From: CAYSQW01 sp964433135
GTDB lineage: Bacteria > Acidobacteriota > Aminicenantia > Aminicenantales > Aminicenantaceae
Reading direction: 5' to 3'
NCBI GenBank assembly: GCA_964433135.1
Contig: CAYSQW010000018.1
Span: 1 to 54,490, forward strand
DNA: 54,490 nt
The translations under genes and the position numbers were made by a program. The notes beneath the pieces were generated by a model. The model had not been told where the DNA came from and did no database searches. It worked only from the letters and a program-made list of their open reading frames with translations. Below, one piece after another: positions 1 to 8,241 of the stretch. Each line of letters opens with the position of its first letter. Positions within the stretch are counted from its first letter, which is position 1.

Positions 1-166
1 CTGAATACGAGGGAGGGGTGGGTTGGCCCTGAAAATACCTTAATATGAGGGTGGGGCATATGTCTCATCCGGATATTTGAAGACGGTGCGTACGTTTTTC
101 ACCTGAATACAAGGGTGGGCGGGTTGGCCCGCCTTATCCTGGATTTGGTGCTTGAAGACGTCTTTT
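1..166. repeat. Degenerate G-rich direct repeats at window edge
   Basis: Two copies of a unit starting CTGAATACRAGGG and ending GGGTTGGCCC lie at 1-30 and 103-131. A weaker relative, AATATGAGGGTGGGG, lies at about 42-56. Each strong copy is followed by a shared TTGAAGACG block (77-85 and 152-160). The second copy can fold into a GGCGGG/CCCGCC hairpin with a TTGG loop (about 119-134). There is no T-run, so this is not a clear terminator. The array is cut by the window edge. No gene is visible in the first 285 bases. Confidence 0.6.
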
Positions 167-285
167 CTCAGGTAAATTGTGGATTCCTTATCCGTTCAAT
201 CAGTTTACTTCATAAATACTCAATTTCCTGAAATGAATAAAGTCCCGGTTGCTTGTTGGATGGATAACGGATACACTGGGCCGTT

Positions 286-1599
286 ATGTCGAATACCGGA
301 TTAAAAATAAAGGACATCCTGCGCTTTTGGCTGCCGCTGGAAGCGACGTGGCTGATGATGGCGGTGGAGGGGCCGTTTCTGGCCGCCGTGATCGCGCGGT
401 TGGCCGAGCCGAAATTCAACCTGGCGGCCTACGGGGTGTCATACAGCCTGGCTATTTTTCTGGAAGCGCCCATCATTATGATCATGAGCGCGTCCACGGC
501 GCTGGTAAAAGATCGTTCCATATATATGAAGCTGAGAAAGTTTACGTATATCCTCAACGGAATCATCACGGTGAGTATGCTGATATTGGTCGCGCCCCCC
601 GTGTTCACCTTCGTTACCCGCCGATTGATCGGCTTGCCGGAAGAAGTGGTGCGCTTGTCACAATATGCCTGCATTCTGATGCTGCCCTGGCCGGCGGCCA
701 TAGGGTACCGGCGTTTCTTCCAAGGGATCATGATCCGGGCCGGTCAGACGCGCCGCGTCGCCTACGGAACCATCGTACGTTTGAGCGGAATGGCTTTGGC
801 TGCGTTGGCGGCCCGGCATATAGCCCAATGGGAAGGTGCTTTGGTGGGGGCGGCGGCGCTTTCTTTCGGCGTGACGGCGGAGGCCGTCGCCAGCCGATTC
901 ATGGCCGCGGGAGCGGTGCGTAAACTCCGGCCGCCGGAGACGGGGAACGGGACGGAATCTCCCATGACCTACAGATACATCATCAATTTCTATTTCCCGC
1001 TGGCGCTGACATCGATGCTGGCCCTGGGCGTCCCGCCCATCGAGACCTTTTTCGTGGGGCACAGCCGCATGGCGCTGGAATCATTGGCCGTGCTTCCGGT
1101 TATCTATGCGCTGGTCTTTATCTTTCGCACTCTCGGGCTTTCTTTTCAGGAGGTCGTGATCGCCCTGGCCGGAGAAAAACTGGAAAATATAAAACTCCTC
1201 AGAAAATTTGCTCTGATCCTGGCGGCTTTTGCGGTAGGAACCCTCGGATCCGTGGCCTTTTCGCCTCTGGCTTCGTTCTGGTACCGCACGGTGTCCGGAT
1301 TGACTCCCGAACTTGCACGTTTCGCCCTGCAGCCGACGCAGGTCATGACGATTTTTCCCGGACTCATGGTCCTGCTTTCTTTCCAGCGCGGGGTCCTTGT
1401 TGGAAAAGGGGAGACGAAACACATCACGGCGGCGGCGTCGCTGGAGGTGACAACCGTTTTCACACTGCTCTTCTTATCCGTTGAGGTTTTCGGCATGGTC
1501 GGAGCTGTGGCGGCGACCATGGCTCTTGTCGTGGGCCGCGTGATGGCCAACGGGTACCTGCTTCGCCCCGTCTCCCGGATTCTGCGTCGGCTTCCCTGA
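286..1599 (+). CDS. MATE-like/MOP-superfamily integral membrane transporter
   Basis: This is a 437-residue polytopic membrane protein with about a dozen hydrophobic segments across its whole length. Two similar halves are separated by a polar stretch near residue 225. The size, the two-lobed pattern and segments such as FFQGIMIRAGQTRR (about residues 145-158) and the second-half FQRGVLVGKGETKH fit the multidrug/oligosaccharidyl-lipid/polysaccharide (MOP) flippase superfamily, including MATE exporters and the ankylosis-protein relatives. The substrate cannot be read from the sequence. The ribosome-binding site is weak, so the start is only moderately certain. The gene runs convergently into S9 peptidase 1 with a single base between the two stop codons. 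Confidence 0.75.
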   Translation: MSNTGLKIKDILRFWLPLEATWLMMAVEGPFLAAVIARLAEPKFNLAAYGVSYSLAIFLEAPIIMIMSASTALVKDRSIYMKLRKFTYILNGIITVSMLILVAPPVFTFVTRRLIGLPEEVVRLSQYACILMLPWPAAIGYRRFFQGIMIRAGQTRRVAYGTIVRLSGMALAALAARHIAQWEGALVGAAALSFGVTAEAVASRFMAAGAVRKLRPPETGNGTESPMTYRYIINFYFPLALTSMLALGVPPIETFFVGHSRMALESLAVLPVIYALVFIFRTLGLSFQEVVIALAGEKLENIKLLRKFALILAAFAVGTLGSVAFSPLASFWYRTVSGLTPELARFALQPTQVMTIFPGLMVLLSFQRGVLVGKGETKHITAAASLEVTTVFTLLFLSVEVFGMVGAVAATMALVVGRVMANGYLLRPVSRILRRLP

Positions 1600-1600
1600 T

Positions 1601-4153
1601 TCAGGAAGGATCCCGCTTTGCCTGCTCGCGGTTCAGCTCGACGATATCGACGTCTGTGGCTGCTTCGCCGAGAAGGTGGCGGCAGAAATAATCTCCCCTG
1701 ATCCAGAAAAAGTATTCGGTCATGTCGCCGTATCCGTGGCGCTGTCCCGGCAGCAGAAAAAAATCGAAGCGTTTGTTGGCCTTGATCAACGCATGAGCCA
1801 TCCGGATGGTGTTGCCCGGGTGCACGTTGTTGTCGATATCCCCGGTCGCCAGCAGCAAGCGGCCCTTCAAGTTCTTGGCCAACTCCGAGTTTTTCTCGAT
1901 CCGGTATTCGAAAGAGACGTTGCCTTCCTCGTCCACGACTTCCTTGACTCCGTGATGTTTTTCGCTCCACCAGCGGTTGTAGATGTTGTTTTCGTGATTG
2001 CCGGAAGTCGAAACCGCGACCTTGAAAAAGTCAGGGTAAACGAGCATGGCGGCGGTGGACATGAATCCGCCTCCGGAGTGGCCGAAAATACCGACCCTGT
2101 CGATATCGATGAAAGGATGGCGGGCGCTCAGTTGTTCGATGGCGGACTTTTTGTCGGCCAGGCCGTAATCGCGGAGATTCCCATAGCCGAAATTATGGTA
2201 CCACTTGGAGCGATTGGGATGGCCTCCCCGGTTTCCGACGGTGACGACGATGAAACCGAATTGAGCGAGGCGGAACGTACGGTCCCCCCGGATGGAAAAA
2301 GATTTGTCCACGGCTTCGGTCTGGGGTCCAGGGTAGACGTAAGCGATGGTGGGATAACTCCGTTCCGGATCGAAATCGAAGGGTTTATACATGACGCCGT
2401 AAAGATCCGTGATCCCGTCATCCGCTTTGACCCGGAAGGTTTCCGGATATTTGAATCCGGCTTCCATGAGACGCGAAAGGTCCGCCGTTTCCAGTGCGAT
2501 AACGGACCTTCCGAGATGGTCTTTCAATTCGGCTGTGGGAGGCGTGTCGACGCGGGAATAGTTATCCACGAAAAACCGGGCTGAATCATCCATGCGAACG
2601 GTATGCGAAAATTGCTTTTTGGTCATGAGCCGGAGCCCGCTGCCGTCAAAGCCGATCCGATACAGGTGCGTGTAATAAGGGTCTTCATCCGCTTCCCGGG
2701 CGTTGGCCGTAAAGTAGAGGATCCGGTTCTTTTCATCGATGCCGGCGATGTCCTGGCAGTGAAAGGCGCCTGAAGTGATCCGGTTTTTCAGGCGGCCTTG
2801 GCCGTCGTAGAGATAAAAGTGCGCCCAGCCGTCTCTTTCCGACCAGTGGATGATCTCGTCGCCGTTGCGGACCAATCCCGGCCGCCGACTTTCCACATAG
2901 GTGTTGAGGCGTTCTTCGATCAGGGTTTTCGTTTCACCGGTTTCGGCGTCCGCAACGCATAGGTCGATGCGGTGCAGATCGCGGGAGGTCCTTGTGAAAT
3001 AGAGTTCATCCGAAGTACTCGCCAACCAGAGCTCGGGCCGGTTCTCATCGTCACGATTCTTCTCAGCCGTTTTGGCCGTGAGTATGGAGACATCCTGATC
3101 GGGGAACCGCTCTACCTTAACCGGCACGGAACCTTGAGAGGCCAGATCGAAAATCAGGATCTCATCCCGGGGGGATTCGGCTTCTCCGGGCATTTGGTAT
3201 TTATAGGTTTCAAGAGTGGGCCGCGGCTCGGCGATGGAGTTGATGACCCAGAGGTCCTTGACTTTGCGCTCGTCGGTTCGAACCAAGGCGAAACGTTTGG
3301 AATCTTGGGACCAGACGATACGAGCCTGCTTGCGTTTATCCCGGTTTTTTTCTTTTTCAACATTGGTTTCTCCGCGTTCCCGGGCCGCATAACTGTAATA
3401 TTCCTCTCCATCTTCAGTCAGAGCATGCTCGACGATATCTTCGGTTTTCTCGTCTTTTAGGATCTTTTCGTAATTGGCCTTGTCCACCCAATACAGATTG
3501 TGATGCTTGGCGAAAATCACGACTTTCCCATCAGGAGAGATGGAAGCCCATTTCGGTTTCTCGGGAGGTTTTTCATAATCGGTCAGCAGAGTCAACTGTC
3601 CTGTCGCCAGAATATATTCAAATGTGAAGATCTTTTTCTTGGGCTTTTTTTCCTTGCCTTCACTTTCATCCTCTTCTTCCCCTTCTTCTTCGGACTCCTC
3701 GGCCGTGTCGTCGTCCTGGGAGCTTTCCACCTCGAATCGTATCGCCTGGTCGCGGTTGATGAATTTTATCTCCTTGATCGGGAGGTGACGGGCGTCATAC
3801 GGATCTTTCGTCAGTTCGGTCAAAAGGGCCGCCATCCTGACGTTATCGAAGATCGGAGTTTTGGTTTTTTTGACGGGGTCCACCAAGGTGAAGGTTTTTG
3901 CCTCGGGAGTTTCAAAAATATACCAGAGTCGGCTGCTGTGCTTCAGCCAGTGAGCATCCACATCGGTGGAGAACACCAGCTTTTTTAACTTTTCAGCGGA
4001 AAATCTGCCGGCCAGCCTGTAGTTGGCTTTTTCCCCCGGAGCGGGGAGGCCGGGTGAGAATGCCGTGAATAATAGAAGCGAGATCCCCAGACCGAGTAGA
4101 AAAAGTCCCGGGCTCCGACGATGGAAATTGAAAACCGATGAGTTTTTAAACAT
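1601..4153 (-). CDS. Secreted S9 family peptidase 1 (DPP-type, 850 aa)
   Basis: This exported serine peptidase of the prolyl oligopeptidase family probably cleaves short dipeptides or oligopeptides from proline-containing peptides in the periplasm. An N-terminal hydrophobic signal segment (about residues 14-36) precedes a long beta-propeller region with an acidic low-complexity insert (about 150-175, rich in Glu, Asp and Lys). The C-terminal alpha/beta-hydrolase domain has the nucleophile in GHSGGG (Ser about 693), Asp in TGDIDNNVH (about 774) and His in GQRHGYGD (about 806), so the triad is intact. At 850 residues it is longer than typical DPP IV, partly because of the acidic insert. The start is supported by AAAAGGAGGG eight bases upstream. 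It stands alone downstream of a terminator and has its own promoter-like site. Confidence 0.9.
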   Translation of the reverse strand: MFKNSSVFNFHRRSPGLFLLGLGISLLLFTAFSPGLPAPGEKANYRLAGRFSAEKLKKLVFSTDVDAHWLKHSSRLWYIFETPEAKTFTLVDPVKKTKTPIFDNVRMAALLTELTKDPYDARHLPIKEIKFINRDQAIRFEVESSQDDDTAEESEEEGEEEDESEGKEKKPKKKIFTFEYILATGQLTLLTDYEKPPEKPKWASISPDGKVVIFAKHHNLYWVDKANYEKILKDEKTEDIVEHALTEDGEEYYSYAARERGETNVEKEKNRDKRKQARIVWSQDSKRFALVRTDERKVKDLWVINSIAEPRPTLETYKYQMPGEAESPRDEILIFDLASQGSVPVKVERFPDQDVSILTAKTAEKNRDDENRPELWLASTSDELYFTRTSRDLHRIDLCVADAETGETKTLIEERLNTYVESRRPGLVRNGDEIIHWSERDGWAHFYLYDGQGRLKNRITSGAFHCQDIAGIDEKNRILYFTANAREADEDPYYTHLYRIGFDGSGLRLMTKKQFSHTVRMDDSARFFVDNYSRVDTPPTAELKDHLGRSVIALETADLSRLMEAGFKYPETFRVKADDGITDLYGVMYKPFDFDPERSYPTIAYVYPGPQTEAVDKSFSIRGDRTFRLAQFGFIVVTVGNRGGHPNRSKWYHNFGYGNLRDYGLADKKSAIEQLSARHPFIDIDRVGIFGHSGGGFMSTAAMLVYPDFFKVAVSTSGNHENNIYNRWWSEKHHGVKEVVDEEGNVSFEYRIEKNSELAKNLKGRLLLATGDIDNNVHPGNTIRMAHALIKANKRFDFFLLPGQRHGYGDMTEYFFWIRGDYFCRHLLGEAATDVDIVELNREQAKRDPS

Positions 4154-4280
4154 GAATCCCTCCTTTTAAACCTGTATCCGAACGGGATTACAAACACGGC
4201 GCCGCGCGAAGCGGCGGCAGAAGACATGCTGAATAAATCGCTTCCCCCAATGTCCGCAACGAAGACAGGCATAAGATTGC

Positions 4281-4309
4281 CATATACCAAATAATTTGTG
4301 GTACTGCAA
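4281..4309 (-). promoter_or_regulatory. Sigma-70-like promoter for S9 peptidase 1
   Basis: On the minus strand, TTGCAG and TATATG are separated by exactly 17 bases, about 130 bases upstream of the S9 start. The site lies just beyond the terminator of the upstream operon, which suits an independent transcription unit. It is a motif match only. Confidence 0.4.
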
Positions 4310-4344
4310 CCACCCTGATGGATTGAAGGGGTTAAGGGAGGAAT

Positions 4345-4371
4345 GCCGGGCCGTTTTTGAAGCGGCCCGGC
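4345..4371 (-). terminator. GC-rich hairpin, terminator of the DUF2089 operon
   Basis: GCCGGGCCG and CGGCCCGGC form a perfect 9-bp stem with a 9-base loop, 37 bases downstream of the SHOCT-like gene stop and before the S9 promoter. No T-run follows on the minus strand, so it may be a non-canonical or two-way terminator. Confidence 0.5.
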
Positions 4372-4407
4372 CCTTCGGTTTTCGGGGGGGGTAAGAGATC
4401 CGGTGGG

Positions 4408-4836
4408 CTATTCGCAGAAAATGCGGATTTTTTCCTTGCCTTCAACGTCTACGGTAAGGTCGTTGAGATGAATCATGAGTTCTTCCAGGTCTTTGGGTGT
4501 GATTTTATCAAGATTGATGTCGAGTCCTTGTTCGCTGAGAGCTTCGTCCACTTTTCCCTGGACGTTTTTGGGAATGATCGCAGCGAGTTTCAAGCCGGCG
4601 CGGATCAGATTGAGGGGGACGCGGATGTTGACTTTATCGCCTCCCGGATTGTCGGGATTGGGCTCGACAAGAACCCGCAGGTATTTGAGCTTGGCGATTG
4701 TTCCGGGATCTTTGCGCGGTTCCGAAGCCGAAGATTTCTCCTCCGAAGCCAAGGCGCCCAGCAGTTTTTCCGCTTCTTCCACGGAGATTTTACCGTCGCC
4801 GACCATCTCGAGAATTTTGTGTTGTTCTTCACTCAT
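4408..4836 (-). CDS. SHOCT-like domain protein (YvlB/LiaX N-terminal type)
   Basis: This 142-residue soluble protein opens with a short helical domain (residues 1-30, pattern KILEMVGDGKISVEEAEKLL) of the SHOCT-like/DUF2089-C type found at the N-terminus of YvlB/LiaX-related envelope-stress proteins. A Ser/Glu-rich linker follows. A roughly 80-residue C-terminal part (VRVPLNLIRAGLKLAAIIPK) resembles other proteins of this group. It has no signal peptide. AAGGAGAAAACA lies just before the ATG. It is the third gene of a three-gene operon with the DUF2089 regulator and a small membrane protein, an arrangement suggesting a small envelope-sensing module. The role is inferred from that context only. 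Confidence 0.75.
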   Translation of the reverse strand: MSEEQHKILEMVGDGKISVEEAEKLLGALASEEKSSASEPRKDPGTIAKLKYLRVLVEPNPDNPGGDKVNIRVPLNLIRAGLKLAAIIPKNVQGKVDEALSEQGLDINLDKITPKDLEELMIHLNDLTVDVEGKEKIRIFCE

Positions 4837-4846
4837 TGTTTTCTCC

Positions 4847-5125
4847 TTATTTCATGACGAATGCGAACCCTTTTTCTTTCTGTCGGACTTCGATCCGAAA
4901 TCCGGACAGATTGAAGAGCAGGATTATCAGCAACGGGCCCGCCATGAGCAGGCTCTTTCCGGTTCCGGCCCGCCATGTGAAAAGCGCCGCGATCAGTACC
5001 AGCGGCAGCAGCGCGACCATGAAGCAAAACATCACCAGCCAGATAAGGAACATGGGAATGATGAGGGTGAGCCGCCGGTGATTCCTGCGTTTTACATGAA
5101 GATTCAGGATCATGGGAAGCATCAT
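4847..5125 (-). CDS. Small two-helix membrane protein
   Basis: This 92-residue protein has two hydrophobic segments: about residues 22-47 (PMFLIWLVMFCFMVALLPLV) and 58-75 (LLMAGPLLIILLFNL). A basic C-terminal tail follows. The start codon overlaps the stop of the DUF2089 gene in an ATGA arrangement, with AGGAGG just upstream, so translation is probably coupled. The SHOCT-like gene follows 10 bases after its stop. I do not recognise a family. Position suggests it is the membrane partner of the regulator and the SHOCT-like protein. Confidence 0.75.
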   Translation of the reverse strand: MMLPMILNLHVKRRNHRRLTLIIPMFLIWLVMFCFMVALLPLVLIAALFTWRAGTGKSLLMAGPLLIILLFNLSGFRIEVRQKEKGFAFVMK

Positions 5126-5487
5126 TCCTCCTGCATGGTTTTCAGTGCTTCTTTCACGCTCAGCTCGCCTTTATTCAGGCGCTCGAGTATCTCAAGATGG
5201 GAAGCCGGAGGATCGACCTCGACGAATTCCAAACTGGAGGCGATCCGGTTCAAGCGGTTTTTAACCGTAGGATAACTGATGCCGAAAAGCTCTTCCATCT
5301 CCTTGATGGAGCCGTGGCTGCGTATGAAGGCGGTGATGAAGATCTGGTCCTCCATCGTCAGTCCGGCCAAAGGAGGCGGCTCGAATTCCCCTTCCAAATG
5401 GATGTCCTGATCCCGAAAGCGAATCCTCTCGATGATGAAAGGCCGTCCCCGGGTGAGCCTGGTCAATTCCTGCCAATCTTGCGTCAT
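5122..5487 (-). CDS. DUF2089-type helix-turn-helix regulator
   Basis: This 121-residue protein matches the DUF2089 pattern. A helix-turn-helix lies at about residues 50-80 (FIRSHGSIKEMEELFGISYP then TVKNRLNRI). The C-terminal segment, ILERLNKGELSVKEALKTM, is a SHOCT-like helical repeat very similar to the start of the third gene in the operon. I start at MTQDW because AAGGTGAT precedes that ATG; a longer reading runs into an AT-rich promoter. It is the first gene of the operon and likely controls it, perhaps by sensing through the shared SHOCT-like motif. DNA binding is inferred from the family. Confidence 0.8.
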   Translation of the reverse strand: MTQDWQELTRLTRGRPFIIERIRFRDQDIHLEGEFEPPPLAGLTMEDQIFITAFIRSHGSIKEMEELFGISYPTVKNRLNRIASSLEFVEVDPPASHLEILERLNKGELSVKEALKTMQEE

Positions 5488-5517
5488 GATTATCACCTTG
5501 ATTAATATTCTATAATT

Positions 5518-5546
5518 AATATAGGCTAAAAAGTCATGAAAGTCAA
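5518..5546 (-). promoter_or_regulatory. Sigma-70 promoter of the DUF2089 operon
   Basis: On the minus strand TTGACT and TATATT are separated by 17 bases inside a very AT-rich stretch. Transcription would start about 23 bases before the MTQDW start codon. This supports the shorter start for the DUF2089 gene. Confidence 0.6.
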
Positions 5547-5857
5547 TATATATATTAAATAAATTAATAAAATATACATAAAAAATTAACAATAATGATA
5601 TCCGCCGGTTTTGTGCCCTGTTCCAGCGGTTGAGAACTCAGCGCATGAATTCCGTGTGAGTTCTGAGGCGTCGATGGATCTGATGCCGATGATCCGAAAA
5701 GCGAGGGAATCTGAATGCAGTCGCTTTTAAGGGCCGGAGCCGGAAATATGGAGGATCGGACCGGTCGGCAGGCCGGAACAGCTTTGCTGGGATTGTTCCG
5801 ATGAGCTCCGGTGTTTATATCGGAAACTCATGGGCATGCGGCCCGGACCGATTTCCT
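5547..5857. other. Non-coding stretch with two hairpins
   Basis: No gene is evident. The right-hand part of the AT-rich block lies next to the DUF2089 promoter. Beyond it are an 8-bp perfect stem AGAACTCA/TGAGTTCT (5633-5640 with 5657-5664) and a GGAACA/TGTTCC stem near 5776-5800. The latter follows the end of S9 peptidase 2 and may help end its transcript, though neither hairpin has a T-run. Confidence 0.4.
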
Positions 5858-8089
5858 TTAGAGATACTGCGACCAGAAGTCGAGCATCCGTGTATAGAGA
5901 TGGATGCGGGCGGGTCGGTCGTTTATCCCATGTTTCCGCATGGGATAGATCATGAGATCGAACATCTTATTGGCCTTGATCAGTTCATCCACGAAATGCC
6001 AGACATTTTGGATATGCACGTTGTCGTCATAGGTTCCGTGAACGATCATGAGACGGCCGTGAAGATTTTTGGCATGGCGGGTCAGATCGGTTTTGGCATA
6101 ACCTGCCGGATTATCCTGAGGGAGTTTCATGGCGGCCTCACCCCATACCGTGTCGTAATACTGCCAGCGGGTCACGGGTGCGACCGAGATCCCGGCCTTG
6201 AACTCCCGGGACCGCGTCATGGCCAACAGGGTGAACGTCCCCCCGCCGCTCCAGCCCCAGATCCCTACGCGGTCCGGATCTATATAGGTTTGGGATTTAA
6301 ACCAGTGAACCGCGGAGACGAGATCGTTCAGTTCGTTGTCGCTCATGGATTGCTTCAGAATGGTGTTCTCCAATTTTTTACTGATCGCGGAAGCGCTCCG
6401 ATTATCGACTCTGGCTACCAGATATCCGCGCCGGAGCAGGATCTGTTCGAAGTAAGGAGCTTGCCAGGCGTCGGCGACCTGGGGCGCCGAAGGCCCTCCA
6501 TAGACATACAAGATCAACGGGTATCTGCGTTCGGGATCGAAATCCGCCGGCTTGATGATCTGCGCGGGTAAAGGAAAACCATCCGCCGCCGGAATAGTGA
6601 ACAGTTCGGGGGTTTGGATGGCGTACGCGTCGCGGAGGTCGATACGGGATGGAGCCAGAGACTGCAGTTTTTCGCCGTCCCGGGTATAGAGGTTTAGGGA
6701 AGGGGGGAGGGAAGCGCTGGAATGAATGTCGAAGTAATACCGGGCGTCGCCGCTGAAGCTGATCCCGTGAGTTCCGGGCTCATGCGTAAGACGTTCGAGT
6801 CCGGATCCATCGAGACGGATCCGGTAGAGGTGACGCTCCACGGATGACTCTTTGATGGCCGTAAAATAGATCCAACCATCTTCTTCATCGATGGCGGTTA
6901 CGGATTTCCTCAACCAGTATGGGCCGGCTCCGGCCGATCGAAGAGCCCAGTTTCCCCGGGTGATCTGATTGACAAGCCGTCCGTTCATTTCATAGCGGTA
7001 GAGGTGCATGAATCCATCCCGTTCGGAAGCCCAGAGAAAGTGTTTGCCGTTCTTGAGAAAATAGAGGTCATCATTGATATTGACCCAGCCGGGATTGGTT
7101 TCCTTGAGAATCGGGGTGGGGCTTCCGGTCTTTCGATCGACGAAATAGAGATCGATTTCCGTCTGATTCCGGTTCAAGGTCTGTACGCTTACCCGGGAAC
7201 CGTCCGGAAGCCATTTGACCCGACAGATATATTCGGTGGCGTGCCGGCTCAAGTCGGCCCAAATGATATTTCCGCTTTCGACATCGGCGATTCCGACCCG
7301 AACCACCGGATTGGCGGTTCCCACCTTGGGATATCGCTGCTTGATGATACGGGGATATTCGGGCCTGTAGTCCTGGAATTCCATGACTCCCACCGGGGAT
7401 TCGTCCGTTTGCAGGAATGCGAGGGAGCGCGAATCTTCCGACCACCAGTATCCGATGTCGCGGCGACCGAAAATTTCTTCCCAGTACACCCAGGAAAGGG
7501 TTCCGTTGAGAAGCGTATCCGAGCCGTCGTGAGTGATCGCTGTTTCCTGCCCTGTGGCGATGTCATAAATGTAAAGGTCGTTTTTCCGAACGAATGCCAA
7601 ACGGGAGCCGTCGGGAGAGAATTGGACCGCGTTTTCAGCCTCCGGAGTATTCGTTATCCGAACAGCGCGTGACGAAGCCGTCTCCAGCAGGAAAAGGTCA
7701 CCGCGGTATGAATAAACGGCTTGTCTTCCGGAGCGATCGAATCCGGCCGGTCGGAATAGTTTTGTGGAAGAGAATGTTTTGCCCGCAATCCGCTTTAAAG
7801 CGGCCGCCGCTTTTGTTATATCCAGAATCGGTGTGCGTTTGCCGCTGATGGGATTCAGGCGTTCGAAGGTTCGTTCCGCGGCGGGTTTTCTGACGTCCAT
7901 GATCAGCGCCGTCCCGTCATTCAGCCAGCTGAAATTGGGGAGCGAGGAGATCTCGTAACTACGTGAGCTGAATATCCAGGGGACGGTGATCTCGGTGGAG
8001 CCCTTCTCCTGGGCGTCCGCATAGATCCCAAGCAGCGCGGCCGCCGATAAAATAAGGATGCAGGAGATGGTTTTTCTTTTTAACCGCAT
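5858..8089 (-). CDS. Secreted S9 family peptidase 2 (DPP IV-like, 743 aa)
   Basis: This is a dipeptidyl-peptidase-IV-type enzyme that probably removes X-Pro or X-Ala dipeptides in the periplasm. A signal peptide (residues 1-26, ending in YADA) is followed by the DPPIV N-terminal propeller. That region has the family sequence LSWVYWEEIFGRRDIGYWWS, which includes the Glu motif that binds the substrate N-terminus. The C-terminal hydrolase domain has Ser in GWSGGG (about 614), Asp in HGTYDDNVH (about 688) and His in RKHG (about 720). I start at MRLKRK because GAAGGAGAT precedes it and the signal peptide begins there. The gene lies 152 bases downstream of the FGGY kinase on the same strand and may be co-transcribed. 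Confidence 0.92.
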   Translation of the reverse strand: MRLKRKTISCILILSAAALLGIYADAQEKGSTEITVPWIFSSRSYEISSLPNFSWLNDGTALIMDVRKPAAERTFERLNPISGKRTPILDITKAAAALKRIAGKTFSSTKLFRPAGFDRSGRQAVYSYRGDLFLLETASSRAVRITNTPEAENAVQFSPDGSRLAFVRKNDLYIYDIATGQETAITHDGSDTLLNGTLSWVYWEEIFGRRDIGYWWSEDSRSLAFLQTDESPVGVMEFQDYRPEYPRIIKQRYPKVGTANPVVRVGIADVESGNIIWADLSRHATEYICRVKWLPDGSRVSVQTLNRNQTEIDLYFVDRKTGSPTPILKETNPGWVNINDDLYFLKNGKHFLWASERDGFMHLYRYEMNGRLVNQITRGNWALRSAGAGPYWLRKSVTAIDEEDGWIYFTAIKESSVERHLYRIRLDGSGLERLTHEPGTHGISFSGDARYYFDIHSSASLPPSLNLYTRDGEKLQSLAPSRIDLRDAYAIQTPELFTIPAADGFPLPAQIIKPADFDPERRYPLILYVYGGPSAPQVADAWQAPYFEQILLRRGYLVARVDNRSASAISKKLENTILKQSMSDNELNDLVSAVHWFKSQTYIDPDRVGIWGWSGGGTFTLLAMTRSREFKAGISVAPVTRWQYYDTVWGEAAMKLPQDNPAGYAKTDLTRHAKNLHGRLMIVHGTYDDNVHIQNVWHFVDELIKANKMFDLMIYPMRKHGINDRPARIHLYTRMLDFWSQYL

Positions 8090-8241
8090 GTTTATCTCCT
8101 TCTCGAGTGTCGGAGACTTCCGACCTCGCTTGAATGCTCCGGTTGGAACCGGCGCCTGACGCCGATTGGGACGAGTCCGCAATCCAATCTCCGGCGGATG
8201 ATCCTTGCCGACGAATTGATGCTGTCTCCTTATCGAATGCA

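Noticed and set aside
249..923. Long forward frame overlapping the first transporter gene
   Set aside because: It is a different-frame shadow of the membrane protein, low in complexity and without domain pattern; the hydrophobic frame starting at 286 explains the sequence.
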